Assembly: GCA_003864495.1 (NCBI GenBank)
Contig: ML133383.1
Coordinates: 8,106,880-8,170,879 of the forward strand
Reading direction: 5' to 3'
Origin: Nemopilema nomurai
Lineage: Eukaryota; Cnidaria; Scyphozoa; Rhizostomeae; Rhizostomatidae
Length of the DNA stretch: 64,000 nt
In this document: positions 27,178 through 39,670 of the stretch, one piece after another
How positions within the stretch are numbered: the first letter of the stretch is position 1
Layout: the number at the start of each line of letters is the position of its first letter
Position numbers and translations under genes: made by a program
Notes under the pieces: model-generated
Told to the model about the DNA's origin: nothing
Seen by the model: the letters and a program-made list of their open reading frames with translations, nothing else
The model's database searches: none

Positions 27178-28789
27178 AACCGCGTTTAAAGTTTCAACCG
27201 CACGCGTGGGCCTAGGCACCTCGTGCAAAAACTGTTCACTTTGGGTTGGTGTCACATCCGTGCAGGCGGCTTGCAAAAGCAAAATCTAATGCTGGACTGG
27301 AAATGGAGATGCTTCCAAAGGAAAATGGGTTCTACAGGAGCTTTTTATCCTATTTCAACTTGTGCCATCGCCCAAAGCCGCAAATCTTCTCACAACAAAC
27401 AAACGCAGGGGGCGCGTCCCAATCTATCGCTTCGTACGGCGCGCTTTGTTCCACAGACGAGCTTTGCATACGAAGAATTTCATCAATGATTTCTGCATGA
27501 TCCTTTTTGTTAAATACAAATGACTTATCTATTCAATTTTCTAAGTCTCAAAAGGACGTCGTTAATCGATTTCGATTATCAAATAAAAACATGCTATGTG
27601 GATGCAGGACAATATTTTGCGCCAGTTAGAAAACAAATTGGGAAAGCATCGCAAACGCGGGTAAACTTTCCGCAAACACGGCAAATATGTTGCGGTTTCG
27701 GTGCGGTTTTAGTGGTGTTTCAGCTTTTAATTGAACAAAGAGAAGTACACGTTTTAACGAGTGTATGTACAACTTTTCATAAGCGCGAATTCCACCTTTT
27801 CCAAAACAACAACGCTGTTTTGCCACAAGGTTCTTTCAAAAAGGCGCCCCGGTGAAAAGGATTACCAAAGTGGCTGAAAATTCCAGTCCAGATTTAAGCA
27901 AGAATAAAACAAGGAGAACAATAATGCAAAAACATAACGTGATTCTGGAAATCAAAAGTACATTTCCCACGAACGCTACATAAATAATTAACATCCACAA
28001 GTGATAAATCCCTCAGCTTAGAAACATGGGATGAGTGGGGATTCGTTCTTGACGCGACAGTGGCACAAGTGCTGGTGGGCAGTCTCTTAAATTGTCAGGC
28101 CATTTCGCTAACAAAAGATTACTTCACGTTTCTTGAATAGAACGTTCTAATTTGGAGAATGATAACGATGGTATATTAAATCCCACAACAACCTTTCTCC
28201 ACTCTACTTGCAAACAATGTTTTCAACAAATTTCAACTACTCCATTCATAAAGAAATACCTCAAACTAGCAAATATCGTACACAATTACGGAACTTCTTC
28301 TAAGCTGAGAAACAGTTGGTATACTCCCTAAAAGACTCAGGACCCTCTTTTTAAATGATTTCTCCTGATGAAACAAATTTCTAAACATAAACTTCTCGAG
28401 TTGAAATTTACAGAGAATTAATGCAAAATGCATATCAAGTGTAGTGCTGAAAAATACAATGACGTTCAATGTTGAGACTCTTTCGAGTATTAACTCAATT
28501 TGCGCAGGTTTTTTTTCCGAACTTTAAATAAGTTGTTCTTATAGCGTGTTTACTTAAAATAATGGGTGTACATGGGAAATGCTTCACTTCAACACAACAC
28601 TTCCCCATTTTAAGATGGATAGAGTCCTGCTCCCCAAAACTATTGCATAAATAAAAATCCTGTATTAAAAACTAAGCACAAATACTTGCTAATGAAAAGG
28701 AACTTCATTCTTGCATGACTTATACGAAAGAGGAATCAATATGGAATCTTCTCTTTGCAGCTGATTTGCAACTTTGAAAGCTTGATTAT
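27178..28789. other. Intergenic region between SHLD2-like 3' end and alpha-catulin start
   Basis: About 1.6 kb upstream of the alpha-catulin coding start and downstream of the SHLD2-like stop. It should hold the alpha-catulin promoter and 5' UTR. I recognise no TATA element with confidence. Open frames here lack any family signature. Confidence 0.45.
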
Positions 28790-31420
28790 CTATAGTTGGA
28801 AGTTCTTTAGAAAACTTTCCGTAGTTATTTCAATTGTTTCAGCACATAGCATATTTTCCTCTTTTCTAGATACTGATATTACACAGGTTTTGCCAATAAT
28901 TTCAGCAGAAACTGACTTCTCCAACTGTCTGTCTGTATTTGCAAACTCTTCTGGAGACAAATGAAATAACGCTTTGCATGCACAATCTGATACCTCAAGT
29001 TTTATAACCTGGCAAGACCTTGATTCTTGGACATAAATCGTTACAGCATACCTCCAAATCCACTTCCTGGAAATATCACCTGTTCCCTAAAAATAAAATG
29101 TCATTATGTGCAGATTATTACAGATATGAGTTGTCATGAAAGTACCCAATTATCAGTTTTCTGGTTGGGAATATTAAAATACATTGAAGCAACAGTCAAA
29201 TAAGGATATAAAACTTAGAGAGAATTTTAGACTCATGTAGCATAGATTCGTCTGCATGAAAAAACATTTTATCTTCACACCAATTTTCCAAATGTTTCTG
29301 CTTTCTCAGGAACATATGATTGACAGCTGCGGCACCATAACTCTTTGTCTCTACTCTCTTCTAGACATCCCAAACATGCAAAATGAGCTTGTCTCAAAAA
29401 TCCCTTTGCAGTTGGTTGTAACTTGGTAATTTTGCCAAGCATCACAAACCCATTATCTTGATGTTCTTGAAAATTGACCAGATCATACATGCAAGGAGAA
29501 GCAACATAGCCTCTTAGCAAACTTATATTTGACAAAACACCAGTCTGGAAAGTCTTTAATGTGCAGCAATTGAAACCTGTAGTGTAAAGAGCAGACCTTC
29601 ATTGCTTATCAAGATAAAAAAGGGAACTTATTTAATAGAAAGGATTTTTTCAAAAGAATTTGACTCTGCTTATTACTATTCAATTATATAATATTTGTAT
29701 AATTTACCAAGTCAAGAGCATGAATTTGATAAAAATGCTAAATAAAAACCCTTCCATTCAAATTGTGAGCCAATGCATTGAAATCAGTTGGCCAGTATAA
29801 AAATAAACACAACAGGTTTTTAGTTCCACAGTTTATGGCTGCTAAACATATCAAAGCAAGAAAGAGTTAACATAATGTGATTTTGACAGTGCAACTGACA
29901 TTTTTCAAACCTATGTTTAGTTCATTTGAAAAAGTGACATTAAAATAAAATACCCTATTGCTTTGGAAAACATGCTGATGAAAAGATACACTAAACATCA
30001 TATTATTACCATCTGTCTGTATGTTTTCAAGCAACAAAACCTGTCCCGGACTCAGATCCTTGTGACACTGACCAGAATCATCAAAAACTGTAACTTCTAA
30101 AACTCCAAATTCATCAAACACTTCAATGTTGAATTTGTATCCATTAAAATTTAAATCATCAAATAAAACTTTTGGTGTTACAGTCTTTAATGTCCCAACA
30201 AAGGTTATGTTGATTGAACTCCCTTTCAAGTCCATTGAAACAAAGCGATGAGGATATGAGCTAAAATCCAGCCTTCCATCTGATATTTTTTTAACTTTTG
30301 ATGAATCAGTTTGTATTGCTTGGCTTGATATAATCTCAGTAGATGTGTTTGCTGGAATCAAATAAAACATTGTCACAGGTCCATATTCCAAGTGGGGATT
30401 ATCACCATCTTTCACAAAAAATGGCTCCTCAATACAAAGTTTATCGCCAGTGCCAAAAACATTCTTGAAAGCAACAGCTTCATCCCAAAGAACAAGCTTG
30501 ATCCTATTTAACTTAGAATCATTTACAACAATATCAACTTTTCTTGCACTATCACCATATGCATTGTGAATTGTCTCTTGCTGTCCAATTTCGGTTATTG
30601 TGACAAGCACATTCCTGGTGTAATGAGGGAAACCATCTTCATCCCAAATTCCGTCTAGTGTTAGAAATCGTTCAGAAATAAATCTTTGGTCACACACAGG
30701 ATTTAGAAGTGGAACAACGTATTCTGTTGGTAGAAGCCTGAAATACCATGAGCCCCCTTGTTGTTTGGCTTGCAAATTGTGCACCCTTAGGTTTGTCATT
30801 CTAACAGGATAACTGACGAATTTTTCTTCCATGCAGCAAACCTTCTGGTGCATGTACATTTCAATAGCAGGGAGGTTCGTTTCCTCGAATCCTTGATCGA
30901 CAAGGTTTCTGTCAAATAGTTTTGCTAGCCTGGTGGTTTTGATATCCCTGTCTTCAGAAAGAGGTCTCAAGTAGCACTCAATACATGCAGATATATTTGC
31001 TTGTTTTGACTCCAGTATTTCACTGACAGCTAGCTTATAACCGTGCTCTGTATCGCTTAAACTTTTGGTTGTAAACCTCGGCATGTCATTTAGGCCTGTT
31101 AGCAGCTCGGATAGTATAATCGCATTTGTGAGACCAGTTGGATACATTTTCAGCAAATGGACAATTTTGGCAGCGACATATGACCATGTCAAAGATACTT
31201 TTTGATTTCCCTGCCTTTTTTCATCACTGGTCAGGTTAACCAGCTCTTTATGAAAATTATCCACAGCTTTCAAAAAACCCGCCATCCTGTGCCGTTTCGC
31301 AAAAAATGTAGAGATCTCTTTCTGATAATAAGCCTGTCTCGATTTGAAAACTCGAAACACAGGCAGCCCTTGCTGGCCGAAGCCCCAGCCCGGACAGGTA
31401 CAGAGGCTGCCCGTCCCCAT
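28790..31420 (-). CDS. SHLD2: SHLD2-like (shieldin complex subunit 2 / FAM35A) OB-fold protein
   Basis: Likely single-stranded-DNA-binding OB-fold protein of the shieldin type, which protects broken DNA ends from resection with 53BP1 and REV7. Exons: 31420-30010, 29576-29281 and 29086-28790, joined in frame at phases 1 and 0, giving about 667 residues with a TAG stop. Residues 1-200 are mostly helical and unlike anything I recognise. Then follow three OB-like regions. The second contains a KLVLWDEA strand; the third (from about 380) contains FVSMDLKG. The last carries a zinc-ribbon insertion with two CxxC pairs near residues 538-555 (FACLGC and WCRSC), as in SHLD2 OB-C and RPA70 DBD-C. Layout and strand patterns match the SHLD2 C-terminal half better than RADX or MEIOB. 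The start is the first ATG after an in-frame stop; a second ATG at 31285 (MAGFLK) is possible. Upstream exons cannot be excluded. Confidence 0.68.
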
Positions 31421-33775
31421 CCCATCCCTTACCTAGAACTGAACGGGAAAACGGCTAAATTGTTGAATGGAAAGACAATAATCTTTTGTAATGCTGAATC
31501 GCGGTTCTCGGTTGATCTTATGATGCTAACAGTACAATTAATATCAATTCAAACGCAATGGTGCTTTCTCTGATGCAACGAAATAGAACAAGAACTCTTA
31601 TGATTGTAAATGGTGAGATTGGAAGAATGTGAAGTAACATTGGTATCAAAAGACAATGAACAACAAACAACCAACAGATTAAGCCTAATTAGATAATCTT
31701 ACGACTGGATAATCTTGCGAATTCAAATTCATAATGTTAAAGGAATTGAGTCATGGTAAATAGCGGCTTTCCACGGGCAGTTGTCTGTTTTCATGTGATA
31801 ATGAGATGTTCCTGTAAGCTATATAGCCACACGTATAGAACTTCCATACAATTTGTTTCTTTCGATGTAAAAAACAGTACCGTTTCAAATGAACTCAATT
31901 CTTTAAGTTCGTCAGGCGTCTACAAACATTTGCTTTGTTAAACTTTTAGCCATCAAGTTAGTGGCAAAATAGACTTCCACATTCATGACTATGCATGACC
32001 AGTGTCAATATTAAACATGTATTTACATGCGAAGCCCAGGCTTTACCATAGCAAAAAGCTACGGTCAAAGTTTACAAACTATAAAACAGGCTTCAAACAC
32101 GTGAATGCGAGAAACTTGGCATTTTTGACACAAGCCAAACAATTTCAAAACAATCCTCCCCAAACAATCAATTCAAGACTTCTGACAAAACAAACTGACC
32201 ATTCTCCAGCAAAAACAAATTTATGATGCTTTTGATACGGAACTGAAAAAAGAAAGATGAAAAATAGAATAATTTTTTCTTTCTTTTTCAAATTAATAGC
32301 ATCACTATGGTCTTCGACAGCACGTGTACTATTTTGCATTCTTTAACTAGATTTGAGACATGATTAAAGACTTCTTCATACTGGGTTATAATACCTCAAT
32401 TTTCTTCTGTTACTGTTTTATACAAGATAACTGTTTGCTGTCAACTTTGGAAAGGACGAAAGAGTAGCGTAGGCTCTACCCCTCAACTGATCATAGCCAT
32501 ATTCATTTGGCAGCCTTTATCTTCATGGTATTTGCTCTGTTACTGAATTTCTTGGTATATTTATCTGCATTTAGTGCAGCTCTTTACTCATTTGTTTCAT
32601 ATATTTACAGGCAACTTGGGTGCAGACTAAGGGGGTTCCGACCCTTGAGCCCTCCCCACCCCCTTGTGAAAGGTAGGTAAGCATTTCGTTTAATAAAGAT
32701 GGAATTATAATGATAACGGAAACTACTGCTTAACACCTATCAGCTAGACCCCTGAGAAAGAATAATTATGTGCCAATGACAGGAAATCTTGCATTTTCAT
32801 CAATATTTGGGGAAAACACCAAATGAATAGAAGGCCTTGTTGGCGGGCCGATTCACATCCGATTTAATCCGAAAACTGAATTTCTCGTGGCAGTTTCTTC
32901 TCCCAAGCGATGTATGTGCTTTTTTCATGCTGTTGCTTTTTATATTGGAACCCGTAATAATGTCTTCATTAAAAGGCTCTTGGGGCTTTTTTGCGATGAG
33001 GTTCACATTCTGAAGAGCTCTGCCTTTCAGGTAACCATACGAGCATTGATTTCAGAAGAAGATATGAAACTCCTCCTGTGTCGTATACTTTAAAAAGCTG
33101 TTGTTAAACCCTGAATAACCAAGTCTTCAATAGCACCTATAATTTCGAATGCTATCCAATCTGCGCTTGTTCTGGTTACTTTATACTCATCAAGGATCTT
33201 ATTTTCGAGTCTTTTATAAAATTTTCACTATTTTTCTCAGTTATCTTTAAGCAGATCTCGTCAACGAACTAAGACTATTACTTCATCCATCAAATTACAT
33301 CCTTCTTAATATTTCAAGCATTCAGCAAATGATTGAACTTACTACCCCTGATGATCTTAGTTTACTCTATATGGTTGTTGGCTTTTTCTTTGATTCCGCT
33401 TCCGAGCACACATTTTAGAGCCATTTCCTCTGTCAATTTCTACATTTCCGTTGCATGTAATCAACCCTTTGTCTTCTAGCCATCGGATCCGAAATTTCTT
33501 ATGCCATCAATTTGCTCTTGGTGTCTGCTTTCTTTGCAACCAAATCTTCAAACGCTTTCCAGATAGACTGCTAATCACCTATCAATGGTAACGGGTTAAC
33601 CGTCGTGGTTTGATTCCATTTAAACCCATCGTGGCTCGAATTTCGTTCTCATCGATGTTTGCACTTTACCCTTGGTTTGAAGATAACAGGCAAATCACCA
33701 CTTCCTAGGTAGCAGTGATTACTGTTGAAAATAATACTGCTGTCATTTTTCGATACGGTTACATTTGGGATCGAT

Positions 33776-33842
33776 CACGTGATGTATTATGTGACGCATC
33801 ACGTGTAGTGTCGTATGAAGCATCACGTGGAGTGTCATTTGA
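33776..33842. promoter_or_regulatory. Cluster of three CACGTG E-boxes
   Basis: CACGTG occurs at 33776-33781, 33800-33805 and 33824-33829, exactly 24 bases apart. The last two lie in a direct repeat of about 23 bases (GCATCACGTG then AGTGTC). CACGTG is the core site of bHLH-zipper factors such as USF, MITF/TFEB and MYC. A TATATA-like sequence follows near 33845. The nearest annotated start is the SHLD2-like gene about 2.4 kb away, so the target is unknown. Confidence 0.4.
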
Positions 33843-34767
33843 GTATATACAGTGTACATCGACACACAGATTAATATTTTCTATTCATTGACATTGAGCT
33901 ACAGAGAGTTGAGACATCGACACTTGCATTCTTTCCTGCGTGGAGCACTCTTTCTTGAAACGCGGATAAAGGGTCTTTAGACTGTATTCTAAACATTCAG
34001 GACTTCATATGCATTCATATCTTCTTATAGTTTTTATTAGCCATACCGTTATATTCCAATTTCTTGGTTCAGTTTCATATGAAACCAGTTCCTTGGAAAA
34101 GATTCAGGCAATTCTATTTTTACCGTAATTCCGTATCTTTCACGAAATTGCGATGAGATCCACTAGATTTCGGGCATTTGCCCCTAGATTCATCCCCACC
34201 ATAGCTATTATTATTTCATAGGTAATAATAACTGAAAACCTTACTACGCTACGCTTCGTAAGAAAAAATTACTTTAACAAGTTCTTTTCGAGGTTAGTTG
34301 GAAAAACAAACGGCTTAATGACCAGGATTCAAATGCCTCGCGGTAAAATGAGGATGAACTCTAAATAGGCAAGATGCAACTAGACATGATCATTAGAAAC
34401 CCCTTTTCTTCCTCCTTTGCTTAGGCATTTATAGCAAGTTGCCTGGCTACTTCAATTTCCAAGGAAAGAGAGACAAGTTCTCAACAGTTTTATTCAAAAA
34501 AATAAAAAAAACAGGTCATTTATCATTATCTATTAAAATCATTGTACACATTTTGAAAAGTTCAAAATTGAAGTCAATAGCAACTTTAATTAATGTAACA
34601 ACGTTAATTTCAAATATCTATCCACAAGTATCTTTAGCAACATATTATTCTTACATTATGCTAACTCTCCAAAGCAGTAGTGGTTATTCAAAGAATTTGT
34701 GACAGCTTCATAATGGCAAATCCAGTTTGCAATGACATCAGCGACTTTTATATCTCTGCTAATTTTT

Positions 34768-34773
34768 TTTATT
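34768..34773 (-). terminator. Probable cathepsin L polyadenylation signal
   Basis: The minus strand reads AATAAA here, about 225 bases after the cathepsin L stop codon. This is a normal 3' UTR distance. The assignment rests on position only. Confidence 0.45.
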
Positions 34774-34996
34774 CATTCTACTTTCTAATTGTATCAACAA
34801 GAAAACACATGGCATGGAAGTAGAAGATAAGTCTAATATGCTAAATCTACATGTTTTCTTCATTTACACTATTTTCTATCCACATTACTAGGGTGAACTC
34901 AGGGGCAGATAACATTGAGAAAACAAAACAAACGTTAAACCATGCAAAATATACAAATCATTACACATAAAAAACCTCAAAAGTCCATCTTTAGAT

Positions 34997-37039
<2,043 letters not shown>

Positions 37040-37360
37040 TCATAAAAATGATAGCTTGTTATATATAAGAATACAAATTATGGTAACTGTTGCTCATCAA
37101 TCAAAATATGCTTGGTGCCATGTTGAAACAATTAATGCAAATTGAAAAAAATCTGAGTTGAAACTTAGAAACACGTTAGATACATGAAATATAGAAAATA
37201 ACCAAGTACAAAACATTAAAAAATTGAGAAACACGAGGAAGCAACCTTTGCATGCAAAGAGGAAGCGGGAAACAACGCTCCTAGACGAACAAATTATTTC
37301 TTTGTCACTTAGTTTGAAAAACGTATCACCTTCCTTGTAGACCGTTTAGAGTCAAGGAAG

Positions 37361-37370
37361 GTCACGTGAC
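37361..37370. promoter_or_regulatory. CLEAR element (GTCACGTGAC) in the cathepsin L 5' intron
   Basis: The sequence is a perfect palindrome GTCACGTGAC, extended to GGTCACGTGACC. This is the published CLEAR consensus bound by TFEB/TFE3/MITF in lysosomal gene promoters. It lies about 365 bases upstream of the cathepsin L ATG, inside the inferred 5' UTR intron. That it controls this gene is inferred from gene identity and position. Confidence 0.6.
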
Positions 37371-37640
37371 CATAATGAAAGTTGAACTTTTAAATTTTGA
37401 TACGAGACGATTCATCGAATACGCGTTCAACTCTCTCCTTTTGTTGCCAACAGGTTGCTTTGCAGGATGAGAATAGTGTCCTGACAAAACATCCATACGA
37501 ACTACCAACTTTCAAGGCAGTCATTATCAAAAGTTAAGGTTCGTGTCTTGTTACACGCGTCTGTTGGCTCGGGCCAATTAGGACTGTGTTGACTAAGATC
37601 CTCAGTTGACGGAATACCACGAGCAAATAACAATGGCATA

Positions 37641-37907
37641 ATGCGAACATCACAAGAAAAATCCAGCAAAATCTGGCCTACCACCAATGCAAAACATGAC
37701 TTTGGAAGCGGAAAGACAGTTAAAAGGGTTGGGGAAGTATCTTACAATTACATAACCACTCCTACACCAGAAAGGGACACACCAAAAACAACGGTTGGCA
37801 AATGCACGCAAAATTGCCAAGCTAGACACAGAGACAGGGTACTTAATAATGTGCCAGTTTCTTCCTTCAATAAAGTCCCATTTCATACCATTCCCGAATC
37901 ATTTTAA
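37641..37907 (+). other. Unassigned 88-codon open frame antisense to the cathepsin L 5' intron
   Basis: An ATG-initiated frame with a balanced composition (many Thr, Lys, Pro and polar residues) and two Cys in CTQNC. It is not a shadow of another exon. I recognise no family, transmembrane segment or signal peptide. It could be a small gene, an exon or chance. Confidence 0.15.
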
Positions 37908-38083
37908 ACGGATGGTATCGAATTACAACGCCAGATGAAACCGGCCGGCAAATCTCACAAATAGTTGGCCTAACAGGAAACATTCTGCTAATCGTTGAGA
38001 ATGGCTCTACTTAACCAGTCTAAAGGCGTGCATAATCATTAGCCTCGAACAGCAGAGAAAAGTTAGAACGTTTAACACCTTAC

Positions 38084-38125
38084 CTGTACGAATACACTCT
38101 TCCCCTGCTGATGCAACAATTGAAG
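38084..38125 (-). other. Likely non-coding first exon of the cathepsin L gene
   Basis: On the minus strand a donor consensus CGTACAG|GTAAGG falls at 38084/38083, and a TATA box lies about 30 bases before 38125. A short untranslated exon would therefore run from about 38125 to 38084 and splice to the acceptor just before the cathepsin L ATG. The 5' end is estimated from the TATA spacing. Confidence 0.45.
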
Positions 38126-38150
38126 AGACTGTCCTGAGCATCAACTCAAA

Positions 38151-38217
38151 TTTATATCCAAGCTCATGTGATCTTGCCAATGGTATTCAAGGGTCATGTG
38201 ACTCTGGTCATATGACC
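38151..38217 (-). promoter_or_regulatory. Cathepsin L core promoter: TATA box plus M-box/E-box trio
   Basis: Reading on the minus strand, ATATAAA lies at 38157-38151. Within the next 60 bases upstream are TCATGTGA (38164-38171), a CCAAT (38177-38181), GTCATGTGAC (38193-38202) and the palindrome GGTCATATGACC (38206-38217). TCATGTGA is the M-box bound by MITF/TFE factors, and GTCATGTGAC differs from CLEAR by one base. Together with the perfect CLEAR site at 37361 this suggests TFEB/MITF-type control; binding itself is not shown. Confidence 0.55.
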
Positions 38218-39432
38218 AAACAACGCCAAGTCATGCAAATGTTGGTTTGCTGGCTCATTGTATTTAGGGCGCGAAATTCAAATATTCATAGTCAGGTTTC
38301 AAATGAATTCTTGAGCCAATTTAATGACTGAAACCCACTAAAGGCTTTAATGAACTTTAGCACATTTTGCATGCCACATTTTCAATGGAATTGACTTGTT
38401 CTTCATTGCTATTATTTTGCAAAGGTCAAGCTTTTGTTTCCTTGAAAACCTCTTGATCACGCATTAGCAAATGCAGTACTGTGCTTTTGGAGCACGCATT
38501 GGGTGCAAAACACGTTGAGATCACGAAAGCAAAGGATTTTCAGCCTTTCATTTGATAAGGGGACGCACTAACTAGGCAGATCCAGTAATTTGAGCTTTTA
38601 ATTGTCCCACGTTTTGCCCTTTAATATAAACAGGTTATAGACTGTTTTTTGTTCATGTTCGTTTCTGACAGGATTTTGTGTTTACTCTGGGTCAATACGA
38701 AGTCACTTGGGAAAATGCTTGGATCGAAGACAATGGTTTCCACTCACCACTATTGCACAAGCTTTTGACAGGCCACAGCAACTCCGTCTTCGAATTTCTG
38801 GAATTTCGATCCGAACACGAGAATAAAAGATAAATGTTTTTCGCATGTTACTTGGGTTGAAAACTGTGGAAAAATTCACTAAAAGACCGCTTCCTCCGAC
38901 TTTGAGAACAAGAATTTTGATATTTCGACAGCTAAGTTGAGGGACATCAAGAATGATTCAGTACGGTTCAAGTAGCTATCAGGCCTAAATTTCATCTAAC
39001 ACAAGCCAAAATTACGCATCATGGATAAGGTAACACTATTCATTAATGATTTTGGTAGCAAAAACATCGAAGTATTTGTGGTCCTAAGTTTGTGAAACTT
39101 TGCTTGTTGGAATTGTTACTTGAAGAGAAGTAGATTCTAAACTGGGTTCTGGTTTCTTAATAACATTTTCGTATATTCTCTCACAGTTTTGATTTGTTAT
39201 TCCTCATTCATGAATGTCATTATGGTGATTGTCGTGAGGATCCCCTTTCGGACAGTGACGTATACTGCCTGCCAAAATTGTTAGCACACTTGCGACAATT
39301 ATTTGACTCGCGTTCACTCATCCCCCTCCCCCCTTCGAACAATGTTGTCCTGCTGCTAAACGAAGCGTCAATTTTACACCAAACTTTTTCCCCAGATTGA
39401 CTAGATTTTTATACTTTGTTACCAACATTGTT

Positions 39433-39670
39433 TTAGGGTGGAGGAGGGGGATTAACAACTAGTTGCGTCTTGCGTGTCAAAGAAATGAAAAATGCAAAAA
39501 CCAGAGAAAATACTGAAGCGTTCCAGAACTTTTGGCAGGCATTGTAGGCAACGAAAGCCATAGCCCCCACTTTTTCGTAAGCCATAAACAAGTGCCCCCC
39601 TGTGAGCGATCCAAAAGTGCCCCTCCATGATGAGCGACAAGGGGCATTTTTGATCAGCCCCCTGTCGCTT
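39433..39670. repeat. C-rich dispersed repeat copy
   Basis: Blocks such as AGCCCCCACTTTTT, AAGTGCCCCCCTGTGAGCG and CAAAAGTGCCCCTCCATGAT closely resemble those at 1.63-1.81 kb, and the orientation appears the same. It is best explained as a second copy of one interspersed family. Boundaries are approximate. Confidence 0.5.

Larger units (their letters stand above)
31421..34996. other. Intergenic region between cathepsin L 3' end and SHLD2-like start
   Basis: No coding exon is recognised. The region holds a fragment of C-rich repeat near 32.61-32.68 kb, a cluster of three CACGTG E-boxes at 33.78-33.83 kb, and a likely cathepsin L polyadenylation signal near 34.77 kb. Confidence 0.45.

Noticed and set aside
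29867..31420. Reading the OB-fold gene as RADX or MEIOB
   Set aside because: The RADX sequence pattern does not fit. MEIOB lacks the same arrangement of the LVLW strand, FVS-type OB start and C-terminal OB after the zinc ribbon; SHLD2 fits best, though not with certainty.
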